Assembly: GCF_021502675.1 (NCBI RefSeq)
Contig: NZ_JAKFHA010000015.1
Location: 1 to 61,155, forward strand
Source of the DNA: Yinghuangia soli
GTDB taxonomy: Bacteria; Actinomycetota; Actinomycetes; Streptomycetales; Streptomycetaceae
Direction: 5' to 3'
DNA length: 61,155 bases
The translations under genes were made by a program, and so were the position numbers. Below the pieces are notes generated by a model. That model was not told the DNA's origin and searched no databases. It saw only the letters and a list, made by a program, of their open reading frames with translations. Shown here piece by piece: positions 45,277-53,872 of this stretch. How positions within the stretch are numbered: position 1 is the stretch's first letter; every line of letters starts with the position of its first letter.

Positions 45277-47343
45277 TCAGCCGCGCCCGAACGCCGGGTC
45301 GCTGGTGGCCGGCCGGCCGGTCTCGACGTGCCCGGCCATCCGGCGCAGGTAGCCGGGCGCCTGGAGCACCGTGACGGTCAGGTCGTACCAGCCGCGGCTG
45401 TCCCGCAGGTGCGCCTCGTGCACCGCGGACTTCCCGGGCCGGATGCGGTACTTCTCCGGACGGCCGCGCTCGTACGCGTCGGCGACCAGCACCTCGATCG
45501 TCTCGGCGCCTTCGTTGGCGAGCACGACCTCCACGCTGCCGCTGCGGCCGCGGTGCCGGGCGCGCACCTCGAGGCCGGCCTGCCCGGCCCGCCCCGCGAA
45601 GCGGCGGTGGAACCCGTTCGGGCCGTGCACCGCGAAGTCGTACGCACCCTGCGCGGCCGCCGATACGTCCCACGTCTCGGACAGCTCGCGGCCCGCGCCG
45701 ACCGTGTAGGTCCACGGACCGCCGGGCTGCGTCGTCGAGGTCACGAAGAAGCTCGCACCGGCCTTGCCCGGGTTGGAGAAGTCGACGCGCAGCCGGCCGT
45801 CGGCGCCGCCGCGGGAGTCCGCGGACAGGTCGTATGGCAGCGCGCGGGCGGGCCGCACGCCCTTCTCCTGCTGCGGCAGCTGCGGCACCGCGGGCGGCGT
45901 GGCCACGAAGTCCGGGTGCCGGTCGTGGTCGGCCGGCACCCAGGCGGCGGTGCTGGGCAGCGCGGGCCGCTTGGGGTCGGTCCTGCCGAAGTCGAAGGCC
46001 GAGGTCAGGTCGCCGCACACGGTCCGCCGCCACGGCGAGATGTTCGGCTCGCGCACCCCGAAGCGCTGCTCGATGAAGCGCACGATCGAGGTGTGGTCGA
46101 ACACCTCGGAGCACACGTACCCGCCCTTGCTCCACGGCGAGACCACGAGCATCGGGACGCGCTGCCCCAGGCCGTACGCACCGGCCAGGCTGCGGTCGCC
46201 CGGCTTGGGGGTGAAGTGCTCGCCCGCCACGCTCACCGTGGACTTGCCCTGCGCGGGCCCGTTCGGGGCGAACGGCGGCACGACGTGGTCGAAGAAGCCG
46301 TCGTTCTCGTCGTACGTGATCAGCAGGACGGTCTTGCTCCACACCTCGGGGTCGGCGGTGAGCGCGTCCATCACCTGCGAGATGTACCAGGCGCCCCAGT
46401 TCGACGGCCAGTTCGAGTGCTCGCTGAACGCCTCAGGGGCGGCGATCCAGGACACCTGCGGCAGGCGTCCCGCCTTCACGTCCTCGCGCAGGATGTCGAA
46501 GTAGCCGCCGCCCTGCGATACGCGCGTACCGGTGCGGGCCTTGTCGTACAGCGGGTTGCCGGGCTGCGCGTTGCGGTAGTTGTTGAAGTACAGCAGCGAG
46601 TTGTCGCCGTAGTTGCCGATGAACGCGTCGTCGGTCCAGCCCCACGACCCGGCCGCGTCCAGGCCCGTGCCCTCATCCTGGTAGATCTTCCAAGAGACAC
46701 CGGCCGCTTCCAGGCGCTCCGGGTACGTCGTCCAGCCGTAGCCCAGCTCGGCATTGGAGATGACCGGACCGCCGCCGACCCCGTCGTTGCCGGTGTAGCC
46801 CGACCACATGTAGTAGCGGTTCGGGTCGGTCGGGCCCATCAGCGAGCAGTGGTACGCATCGCAGATCGTGAACGCGTCGGCCAGCGCATAGTGGAACGGG
46901 ATGTCGCCGCGCGACAGGTGCGCCATGGTCGCCGGGCCCTTCGCGGGCAGCCAGCCGTCGTACTTGCCCTGGTTCCAGGCCTGGTGGCCGTCGTTCCAGC
47001 CGTGCGGCGTGCCCTCCAGGAACTTCATGCCCAGATCGGTGCCGGCCGGGCGGAACGGCAGCACCTCCTTGGTGCCGTCCGACTGGTGCCACACCGGCTT
47101 GCCGCTGGGCAGCGTCACCGGGTGCGGGTCGCCGTAGCCGCGCACGCCGCGCATCGTGCCGAAGTAGTGGTCGAAGGACCGGTTCTCCTGCATGAGCACC
47201 ACGATGTGCTCGACGTCCTTCAGCGTGCCGGTGCGCCGGTGGGCCGGGATCGCCGCCGCGCGGGCGATGGGTGCCGAGAGCGCGGACAGCGCGGCGGTGC
47301 CGCCTGCCAGCTGCATGAACCTGCGACGGTCGATGGCGTTCAC
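45277..47343 (-). CDS. plcC: Phospholipase C, phosphocholine-specific type
   Basis: 688 residues with a Tat signal (DRRRFMQL at 5-12, then a hydrophobic stretch). The phosphoesterase domain has VVLMQENRSFDHYFGT near the N-terminus, SLMGPTDPNRYYMWSG, and TYDENDGFFDH; a C-terminal beta-rich pair of domains follows. Expected role: secreted hydrolysis of phosphatidylcholine or sphingomyelin to release phosphocholine. The start GTG follows GAAGGAG. Phosphate control is common for these genes, but I found no clear PHO boxes upstream. The symbol is a family-level suggestion. Confidence 0.88.
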   Translation of the reverse strand: MNAIDRRRFMQLAGGTAALSALSAPIARAAAIPAHRRTGTLKDVEHIVVLMQENRSFDHYFGTMRGVRGYGDPHPVTLPSGKPVWHQSDGTKEVLPFRPAGTDLGMKFLEGTPHGWNDGHQAWNQGKYDGWLPAKGPATMAHLSRGDIPFHYALADAFTICDAYHCSLMGPTDPNRYYMWSGYTGNDGVGGGPVISNAELGYGWTTYPERLEAAGVSWKIYQDEGTGLDAAGSWGWTDDAFIGNYGDNSLLYFNNYRNAQPGNPLYDKARTGTRVSQGGGYFDILREDVKAGRLPQVSWIAAPEAFSEHSNWPSNWGAWYISQVMDALTADPEVWSKTVLLITYDENDGFFDHVVPPFAPNGPAQGKSTVSVAGEHFTPKPGDRSLAGAYGLGQRVPMLVVSPWSKGGYVCSEVFDHTSIVRFIEQRFGVREPNISPWRRTVCGDLTSAFDFGRTDPKRPALPSTAAWVPADHDRHPDFVATPPAVPQLPQQEKGVRPARALPYDLSADSRGGADGRLRVDFSNPGKAGASFFVTSTTQPGGPWTYTVGAGRELSETWDVSAAAQGAYDFAVHGPNGFHRRFAGRAGQAGLEVRARHRGRSGSVEVVLANEGAETIEVLVADAYERGRPEKYRIRPGKSAVHEAHLRDSRGWYDLTVTVLQAPGYLRRMAGHVETGRPATSDPAFGRG

Positions 47344-47375
47344 GTCGGGCGTGTCTCCTTCGGTGGTCCGATGGT

Positions 47376-47406
47376 GCGGCGCGCATGCCGGGCATGCGTG
47401 CGCCGC
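47376..47406. promoter_or_regulatory. GC-rich inverted repeat upstream of phospholipase C
   Basis: GCGGCGC-GCATGCC, one base, GGCATGC-GT-GCGCCGC. The two arms match apart from a two-base bulge. It could end transcription of the XRE gene or form a leader structure for the phospholipase; position does not decide. Confidence 0.4.
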
Positions 47407-47521
47407 TCAATGTCGAAGCCACCGCGGAACTGCGCACTGCCGCCGGGCAAACACCACAAGAAGCCTGCCGCAACTTCCCGCGGGTATGCCCGGCGCGGCG
47501 CGTCCGATCGGCCGTGCCCGG

Positions 47522-48253
47522 TCAGCCCCGGCTGGGCGGGCGGCGCCACACGGCGGGGGCGAAGGGGTCGGCCGGCGGGTTGCCCAGGTGGGACCAGAAG
47601 CGGTCCAGAGCGCCGTCGGGGAGCTCCGGGTCGGCGCCCTCGGCGCCCTCGGCGGGCTTGACGGTGTCCGGGGGGAACTCGGCGGCCAGGGCCTCCAGGG
47701 CCTCGCCGACCTTGCGGCGCCGGGCGCCGAGGAGTTCGGTGATCGGGCCCAGGTGCGCGGTGCGGCGGCCGTCGGCCAGGCACCGGGCGAGGTGCCCGGA
47801 GAGTTCGGGGCCGCCGCCGGAGACCTCGACCAACTCGCGGTGCGACAGGCCGCCGAGGACCTTCACCAGGGCCTCGGTGCGCCGCTCGTCGGCACGCCAC
47901 GTGTTGGTGCGCTCCAGACGCGTCCAGGTGGCCTCGGACATGCCGACCTTGCGGCCGATGTCGGCCCGCGACATCCCGGCGCGCAGCCGGCGGGACATCA
48001 GGGACGTCGGCGCGTCGCCCATCAGGCGCTCGACCGGCACGGCGAGCGCACTGGCCAGGCCGACGAGTTCGGCCTCGCTCGGGGCGAGCGTGCCGTCCTC
48101 CCAGGCCCGGACGTCCCGTGGGAAGGCGTTGACGCCGTACGACGCGAGGGTCGCGGCGACGCGCTCGGGGGTGAGCGCCATGACGTTGCGGGCGGCGCGC
48201 GCGGCCGCGGGGTCGAACGGCGGCGGCGCGTCTTGTTCCTGAGCGTGGGTCAC
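47522..48253 (-). CDS. XRE-family regulator with two HTH segments
   Basis: About 243 residues. Two helix-turn-helix-like segments are seen: VAATLASYGVNAFPRDVRAWEDGTLAPS (about 30-57) and MSRADIGRKVGMSEATWTRLERTN (about 90-115), each followed by a helix pair. The rest is helical with an acidic Glu/Pro-rich tail. The start GTG was chosen where the family-like sequence begins; the frame is open upstream. Function unknown; duplicated XRE domains are common in streptomycete developmental regulators. Confidence 0.75.
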   Translation of the reverse strand: MTHAQEQDAPPPFDPAAARAARNVMALTPERVAATLASYGVNAFPRDVRAWEDGTLAPSEAELVGLASALAVPVERLMGDAPTSLMSRRLRAGMSRADIGRKVGMSEATWTRLERTNTWRADERRTEALVKVLGGLSHRELVEVSGGGPELSGHLARCLADGRRTAHLGPITELLGARRRKVGEALEALAAEFPPDTVKPAEGAEGADPELPDGALDRFWSHLGNPPADPFAPAVWRRPPSRG

Positions 48254-48360
48254 GGCGAACCAGAGTAGGGCCCCGCCCTCCCGGTGTGGACGGGGGTACG
48301 CGGGATCTTGGCCGAATGCGTACCAAGCACCGGCGCCGAGTCGCCGTCCCCCGGCAGGGA

Positions 48361-48394
48361 ACCGGGCGCGGCGGCCGAAGCCGCCGCGCCCGGT
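48361..48394 (-). terminator. Terminator of the M1 peptidase gene, 15-bp perfect stem
   Basis: ACCGGGCGCGGCGGC and GCCGCCGCGCCCGGT pair without mismatch over a CGAA loop, 18 bases beyond the peptidase stop on the minus strand. Confidence 0.8.
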
Positions 48395-48411
48395 CACCGG
48401 AGCGGCAGAGG

Positions 48412-49803
48412 TCAGGGCGTGCCCGGCTTGGCAGCCGTGTACAGCCAGGCCTCGAACAACGGGCGCAGGTCCTTGCCCGAGATGTTCTCCGCGAGCTTGC
48501 GCAGATCACGTGAATCCGCGCTGCGGTACTTGTACTTGTCGGCCCAGTCGCGCAGGAGCTTGAAGAAGTCCTGGTCGCCCATCTTCATGCGCAGCGCGTG
48601 CAGCGTCATGGCGCCGCGCGTGTAGATGGCGTCGCCGTTGAAGATCTCGTCGCGGCCCGGGTCGCCGGTCTTGAGGTTCCAGAACGGGTCGCCGGCCGGC
48701 GTGGCGTACAGGCCGTCGAACACGGACTGCGCGGTGGCACCGCCGTGTTCCTCGCGCCACAGCCACGTGGCGTACGTGGCGAAGCCCTCGTTGAGCCAGA
48801 TGTCCGCCCACGACTTCGGCGTCACGCTGTTGCCGTACCACTGGTGGGCGATCTCGTGGACGATCGTGGATTCGCGGGCCGTGCCGTCGTAGACCGGGCG
48901 GCTCTGCGTCTCCAGCGCGTAGTGCACGCCGATCCGGTCCAGGATCCCGCCCGTCGAGTCGAACGGGTACGGGCCGAACTCGGCCTTGCCCCAGACCGAC
49001 GCCTCGGCCGTCAGGCGGTGCAGGTCGGCGTCGGTGACCGGGAGCGCCGGGTCGTACGCGGTGATGTTCGGCAGCTTCCCGACCTTGCCGTTTGTCACGT
49101 TGTACTTGCCGATGGCGACCATCGACAGGTAGCTGGCCATCGGCTTGCGCATCGACCAGACGACCGTGGTCCGGTCGCCGCGCACCACCGGCTTGCCGAC
49201 CGGCTCGCCGTTGGCCAGCGCGGTCGTGCCGTTCGGCGTGGTGATCCGGTAGGTGTACGTGGCCTTGTCCCGGATGTCGTCGTTCACCGGGTACCAAGTC
49301 CGCGCGCCGTCCGGCTGGTTGAGGGCCACCGCGCCGTCGTCGGTGTTGATCCAGCCGTAGACGCCCAGCGTCGGGTCGTCGAGCTGCTGCGGCTGCCCGG
49401 CGTACCAGACGGTGACCTTGAAGTCCTTGCCGCGGCGCACCTTGCGGTCCGGCGTGACGGTCAGCTCCTGGCCGTCCTGCCGGAACGCGGCCGGGCGGCC
49501 GTCGACCTGGATGCGCTGGATCGCCGGACCGGAGTAGTCCAGGTTGAAGCTCCGCAGATCCTTGACGGCCTCCGCGGTGATGGTGGCCTGGGCCACCAGT
49601 GTGTGGGTGGATGGAGTGAAGTCCAGGGCGAGGTCGTAGTGTTCGACGTCGTATCCCTGGTTGCCGGCGAGCGGGAAGTAGGGGTCTCCGGACCCCGCCG
49701 CACCGTCGCCGGTCGCCGAGGCCGGAACCGCGGCGAACAGCAGCATGGAACACCCGAGCGCGGTCGCCGTGGTGCCCCAGCGTCGTTTCGTCATACGTCG
49801 CAT
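48412..49803 (-). CDS. Secreted M1 family metallopeptidase
   Basis: About 463 residues with a signal peptide (TKRRWGTTATALGCSMLLFAAVPASA). The catalytic zinc motif HEIAHQWYG lies near 315-323 and the third ligand in NEGFATY about 18 residues later, as in M1 aminopeptidases. It lacks the long C-terminal helical domain of full-length PepN, so it is a compact secreted form. It would remove N-terminal residues from extracellular peptides. Several ATG codons (49803, 49794) could start it and no strong ribosome binding site helps to choose. Confidence 0.86.
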   Translation of the reverse strand: MRRMTKRRWGTTATALGCSMLLFAAVPASATGDGAAGSGDPYFPLAGNQGYDVEHYDLALDFTPSTHTLVAQATITAEAVKDLRSFNLDYSGPAIQRIQVDGRPAAFRQDGQELTVTPDRKVRRGKDFKVTVWYAGQPQQLDDPTLGVYGWINTDDGAVALNQPDGARTWYPVNDDIRDKATYTYRITTPNGTTALANGEPVGKPVVRGDRTTVVWSMRKPMASYLSMVAIGKYNVTNGKVGKLPNITAYDPALPVTDADLHRLTAEASVWGKAEFGPYPFDSTGGILDRIGVHYALETQSRPVYDGTARESTIVHEIAHQWYGNSVTPKSWADIWLNEGFATYATWLWREEHGGATAQSVFDGLYATPAGDPFWNLKTGDPGRDEIFNGDAIYTRGAMTLHALRMKMGDQDFFKLLRDWADKYKYRSADSRDLRKLAENISGKDLRPLFEAWLYTAAKPGTP

Positions 49804-49891
49804 GTCGCGACACATTAGGACCGCGGAGCGGCCCGGCAACAGATCCTCCGGGTGGAAAGATCTTGTCGCCGGGCCGGGGCGGCTTTCCTGG

Positions 49892-50755
49892 TCAGTCCGC
49901 CTTGCGGGCGGTCAGGAGCAGGTACTCCCACTCCATCGCGCCCGAACCGTCGGCGGCGCCGAAGCGGCGGCCGAGGTCGGCGAGGTCGCGGTCCAGCGCG
50001 GCGACGCGCTCCGGGTCCTCGGCGATGAACCGGTAGGTGGCGATGGTCGGGCCGTAGCAGGCCTTGAAGAAGTCGCGGAACTCCTCCGGGCTGCCGAAGC
50101 GTTCGACGCGCAGCATGCGGCGCTCGGCGACGACGTCGGTGACCCGGTCGCCGAACAGCGCGCGCACGTGCTCCGGGTCGCCCCACAGCGGTGCGGGCTG
50201 CGCACCGGGCGGCGGGGGAGCGGCGTACGGCTTCATGGTGGCGAACATCTGCCCGATGAAGCCCTGCGGCGTCCAGTTGACGACCCCGAGGGTGCCGCCC
50301 GGCCGGACCACGCGCAGCATCTCGTCGGCGCTCGCCTGGTGGTGCGGTGCGAACATGATGCCCACGCAGGACATCGCCACGTCGAACTCGCCGTCCCCGT
50401 ACGGCAGGTCCTCGGCATCCCCCTGCTGCCATTCGAGCTTGGCGCCGGCCTCGGCGGCGTGCGCGCGGCCGGTCTCCAGCAGCTCCGGAGTGAGGTCGGA
50501 CGCCACGACGTCCGCCCCGGTCAGCGCCGCCGCGATCGCGGCGTTGCCGGAGCCGGCCGCGATGTCCAGCACCCGGGTGCCGGGGCCGGCCTGGCAGGCC
50601 CGCACCAGCACCGGGCCCAGCTCGGCGATGACCTCGGTGGCCACCGCCGGGTAGTCGCCGAGCGCCCACATGGCCTTGTGCTTGGCCTTCAACGCCTGGT
50701 CGGCCGCGGCCGCCTCCGCCGCCCCCTGGCCGCCCTTTGCTTCCGTGTCCCCCAC
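49892..50755 (-). CDS. Class I SAM-dependent methyltransferase
   Basis: 287 residues of the ubiE/COQ5-like Methyltransf_11/25 type: motif I VLDIAAGSG (62-70), acidic SDLTPELL after strand 2, GDAEDLPYGDGEFDVAMSCVG and VVRPGGTLG. A helical C-terminal part follows, with EFRDFFKACYGPTIATY. The substrate is unknown. The start is a GTG after a weak GGAA site. Divergent from an HxlR regulator with about 165 bases between starts, so regulation by it is possible. Confidence 0.85.
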   Translation of the reverse strand: MGDTEAKGGQGAAEAAAADQALKAKHKAMWALGDYPAVATEVIAELGPVLVRACQAGPGTRVLDIAAGSGNAAIAAALTGADVVASDLTPELLETGRAHAAEAGAKLEWQQGDAEDLPYGDGEFDVAMSCVGIMFAPHHQASADEMLRVVRPGGTLGVVNWTPQGFIGQMFATMKPYAAPPPPGAQPAPLWGDPEHVRALFGDRVTDVVAERRMLRVERFGSPEEFRDFFKACYGPTIATYRFIAEDPERVAALDRDLADLGRRFGAADGSGAMEWEYLLLTARKAD

Positions 50756-50919
50756 GATCGTTCCCTTTCCTTGGGCGCGATGACCAACTTCCCGCCCTGT
50801 TGCGGGAGTTTGCCGCGCTCCTCCACAAACGACAGTAGGGAGCCGGGAAGGCCCCGGCCTAGTACAGGATCTGTACCGACCGGCCTCGGGCGAGCGGCGC
50901 GCGGCGATAACCTGTTCGC

Positions 50920-51597
50920 ATGGGTGCTTCGTACTACCAGTTCTGTCCGGTGGCGAAGGCCATGGAACTGCTCGACGAGCGGTGGACGCTGCTGATCGTG
51001 CGCGAGATGGTCGCGGGCAGCAGCCGCTTCAACGAGATCCGGCGCGGCGTGCCGCGGATGTCCCCGACGCTGCTGTCCAAACGGCTCATCACCCTGGTCC
51101 GCGCCGGGCTGGTCGAGCGGGTCGCGGACGGCTCCGAGGTGCGATACGAACTCACCGAGGCGGGCCGCGAACTGCGCCCGGTCGTCGAGGCGCTCAGCGC
51201 CTGGAGCGTGCGCTGGGTGGGCGAGCTGGGCGATGTCGACCTGGATCCCAAGCTGCTGCTGTGGGACATGCGCCGCAGCGTCGACGGCAGCGCGGTGCCG
51301 GACGGCCGCACGGTAGTGCGGTTCAACTTCCCGGACGTGCCGGCCAAGCTGCGCGACTGGTGGCTGGTGATCTCCGGCGGCGAGGCCGACCTGTGCGATG
51401 CGGACCCCGGATTCGACGTGACCGTGACGGTGACCGCCAGCCTGCGCCGCCTCATCGAGGTGTGGCGCGGCGACCTGGCCTGGTCGGACGCGCTGCGCTC
51501 GGGCGGCGTCAGCGTGCACGGCCCGGAGGAGCTGCGGCGGGGCGTCCCGGGATGGTTCACGCTGCCCGCCTTCGCCGCGGTGCCGCGCCCGGCCTGA
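50920..51597 (+). CDS. HxlR family regulator with extra C-terminal domain
   Basis: 225 residues. The N-terminal ~100 residues are an HxlR winged helix: CPVAKAMELLDERWTLLIVREM, then SRFNEIRRGVPRMSPTLLSKRL. The C-terminal ~115 residues form an alpha/beta domain (VRFNFPDVPAKLRDWWLVI and FDVTVTVTASLRRLIEVWRGDLAW) that resembles an SCP2/sterol-carrier-like fold. This fusion is known in actinobacteria and suggests sensing of a hydrophobic ligand. A single Cys lies in the HxlR N-terminus. Divergent from a methyltransferase gene. Confidence 0.82.
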   Translation: MGASYYQFCPVAKAMELLDERWTLLIVREMVAGSSRFNEIRRGVPRMSPTLLSKRLITLVRAGLVERVADGSEVRYELTEAGRELRPVVEALSAWSVRWVGELGDVDLDPKLLLWDMRRSVDGSAVPDGRTVVRFNFPDVPAKLRDWWLVISGGEADLCDADPGFDVTVTVTASLRRLIEVWRGDLAWSDALRSGGVSVHGPEELRRGVPGWFTLPAFAAVPRPA

Positions 51598-51718
51598 CGG
51601 ACCCGGCCCTGCGGGGCCGCGGCGGCACCGGCACCCGCGGGGGTGTCGATTTCCGTGGTCCGCCCGTGGCAGAGTGCGCGGTGACCGCAGGTACCCCTCG
51701 TCCCGTGAGGTCGACGCC

Positions 51719-52012
51719 GTGACCGAACTCCCGCGCCCGCGCACCGAGCCGGTGCTCCCCGCGTCCTCGCCGTTCGACTGCTGGGTGGACTTCCCGGCCG
51801 CGCTGCGCCGCCACGACGAGATGGCCGGCGCCGAACGCGCCCGGGCGCTCGCGGACTGGGTCGAGGACGTCGGCGCCATGAACCTGGCCACCGAACTGCT
51901 GCGCACGCGCGAGGTGGTCGCGGTGCTGGTCAAGCTGCTCAAGGCGCGCGGCGTGGACCCGGTCGAGGCGCACAAGCGGGCCACCGCGGCGGCCCGCGGC
52001 CAGGTTTCCTGA
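51719..52012 (+). CDS. Small protein of unknown function
   Basis: About 97 residues from a GTG after GAGG. It is acidic and helical: PFDCWVDFPAALRRHDEMAGAERARALADWVEDVGAMNLATELLRTREVV pattern, ending in KLLKARGVDPVEAHKRATAAARGQ. No family recognised. Codon usage fits the neighbours and the predicted protein has ordered helices, so I take it as a real gene. Confidence 0.6.
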   Translation: MTELPRPRTEPVLPASSPFDCWVDFPAALRRHDEMAGAERARALADWVEDVGAMNLATELLRTREVVAVLVKLLKARGVDPVEAHKRATAAARGQVS

Positions 52013-52060
52013 CCGGCGCCCGCGGCACCTGCCGACCGTTTCCCAGATGGCGCGGCGGTG

Positions 52061-53032
52061 TCAGCCGATGGCGATGCGCGGCTTCTGCGCCGGGTCCAGC
52101 CAGCGCAGCGCGGCAGCCAGGAAGTCCTGCGGCACCGATACGCACCCCGCCGTCGCACCGGACCCGTTGACGTGCAGGAAGATCCCCGCGCCGCGGTACC
52201 GCACCGCGGGGGAGCGGTTGAAGTCGATGACCACGGCGTAGCGGTATGCCGGATCGTGGGTGATCAGGCGCTCCGAACCGTTGGTGTGGCTCTCCGGCAG
52301 CGTCTTGTCGAAGCCGCCCTGGCTGCCCAGACGCATCTGGTTGTAGTAGTCGGAGTTGTTGTCCTGCACCCACCAGTGGTCCTGGCCGACCTTGGTGTAG
52401 GGCAGCGCGGTGCCCGGATCGGCGTTGATGCCGAAGGCCTGGGTCAGGGTGTACGTCCCGGCGGGCGTGGTGTTGGTGTTCTGGGTCCGGGACGCGCCCG
52501 GCACCACGCCGCCCGACCCGATCCGGGCGTTCTCGGTCACCGTGCGGCGGGTCCAACTCCCGTCCGCCTCCCGCTGCCAGGTGGCGACGGTGGCGTAGCT
52601 GCCGCGTGCCTGGACGGTCACGACCTGCCGGGCGTCGCCGACCTGGACCGGTACCGGGAACGCCGGGGCGGGCGGCTTCGCGGGGGTGGTGGGCGGCTGG
52701 GGGCGGGCGCTCGTCGCCGTGGCCGGCGGCCGGGTCGCGGGAGTGGCGGCCGGGGTGGCCGAGGGGGTCGGGGACTCGGCCGGAGGCGTGGTCGGGGCGG
52801 CGGACGCGGTTGCCGTCTCGGCGGGCGCCGACGCGGGGACCGGCTCGGTCGGCGGATTCGGTACGGCGCCCGACGAGGCGGGCGCCGGGCTGCCCGCTCC
52901 GGCCTTGCCGGTCTTGCCGCCGTCCGCGCAGCCGGCGAGTCCGGCCTGCAGGACCGCGACCGCCAGCAGAACCGCCGCCCGGCGCCGAGCTCTTCCCACC
53001 TGTGCCCCCAGCCCCGGTCGCATCCTCCGCAC
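52061..53032 (-). CDS. L,D-transpeptidase-type lipoprotein
   Basis: 323 residues: lipoprotein signal with lipobox LAGC (Cys about 35), a Pro/Thr/Ala-rich linker of about 90 residues, and a C-terminal L,D-transpeptidase-like catalytic domain. The site reads GIFLHVNGSGATAGCVSV with Cys at about 297, the spacing of YkuD-type enzymes but a shorter SHGC variant (TAGC). Likely remodels peptidoglycan outside the membrane. It is the second such enzyme in the window and is divergent from a PadR gene. Confidence 0.83.
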   Translation of the reverse strand: MRRMRPGLGAQVGRARRRAAVLLAVAVLQAGLAGCADGGKTGKAGAGSPAPASSGAVPNPPTEPVPASAPAETATASAAPTTPPAESPTPSATPAATPATRPPATATSARPQPPTTPAKPPAPAFPVPVQVGDARQVVTVQARGSYATVATWQREADGSWTRRTVTENARIGSGGVVPGASRTQNTNTTPAGTYTLTQAFGINADPGTALPYTKVGQDHWWVQDNNSDYYNQMRLGSQGGFDKTLPESHTNGSERLITHDPAYRYAVVIDFNRSPAVRYRGAGIFLHVNGSGATAGCVSVPQDFLAAALRWLDPAQKPRIAIG

Positions 53033-53218
53033 GTCGCGGCCACGGTATCCCGGCCGGCCGCGCGGCGGGCCGCCTCGCCGTATTCTCCCGGTCGGCTATA
53101 TAAGTCCGAAGCTATGGCGAGGGTATGACGAGGGCCGAATATGCTGGATGGCCAGCTTATTCGGCTATCATCACTGGATTCATGGGTCTCTAGTGACCGG
53201 CGCGGTCAAAGGACGGGC

Positions 53219-53785
53219 ATGCAACTCGACTTCGTCATCCTCGGGCTGCTGGCGATGCGCCGGTTCTCCGGCTACGACCTGCGCAAGTGGATGGACGGCC
53301 CGCTCAAGTACATCGGCTACGGCGTCCAACTGCCGCAGATCTACCGCCGGCTCGCCAAGCTCGTCGAGCGCGGCTGGGTGGAGTTCGACATCGACGCGCG
53401 CGACCGCGGTCCGGACGCCAAGGTCTACCGCATGACCGACGCGGGCCGCGAGGCGCTCCTGGAATGGGCCCGGTCCCCGTTCGAGCCGGCCGCGCGGCCG
53501 ATGGACTCCGACTTCCTGATCCGCTTCGTCTTCGGCGGGCAGCTCCACCCCGACATCGCCATCGCGGTGGTCCGCGCCGAACTCGAGTACCGGATGGCGC
53601 ATGTCAGCCCCATGGGCGTCCTCGACCTGAGCGACCACTACGAGCCGCAGATCCCCGAACTGGACCCGGCCTGGGCGCGCGAGGTCCACCTGCTCGCGCA
53701 CGAGCACGGCTACGCGTCCACCGCGGCGTACATCGCGTGGCTCAAGCTCACGCTCCAGCGCCTGGAACTGCGCCGCCAGGGCTGA
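53219..53785 (+). CDS. PadR family transcriptional regulator
   Basis: 188 residues with a PadR winged helix (FVILGLLAMRRFSGYDLRKWM, then QIYRRLAKLVERGWVEF) and a longer C-terminal domain of the PadR subfamily with Vir-type helices. The ATG was chosen behind AAAGGACGGG; an upstream in-frame ATG has no such site. A Gfo/Idh oxidoreductase follows 87 bases downstream on the same strand, and may be in the same operon. An AT-richer stretch (TATATAAG around 53098) upstream may hold the promoter. Confidence 0.84.
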   Translation: MQLDFVILGLLAMRRFSGYDLRKWMDGPLKYIGYGVQLPQIYRRLAKLVERGWVEFDIDARDRGPDAKVYRMTDAGREALLEWARSPFEPAARPMDSDFLIRFVFGGQLHPDIAIAVVRAELEYRMAHVSPMGVLDLSDHYEPQIPELDPAWAREVHLLAHEHGYASTAAYIAWLKLTLQRLELRRQG

Positions 53786-53872
53786 CCGGCCCCCGCACGC
53801 CCGACGCCGACACCGACACCGACGTCCCTTCCGTCCGTCCCCTGCTGTGCCGACCGTCCCCGGAGGAACCCC

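Noticed and set aside
47344-47521. PHO boxes before phospholipase C
   Set aside because: No pair of GTTCACC-like repeats found in the upstream region.
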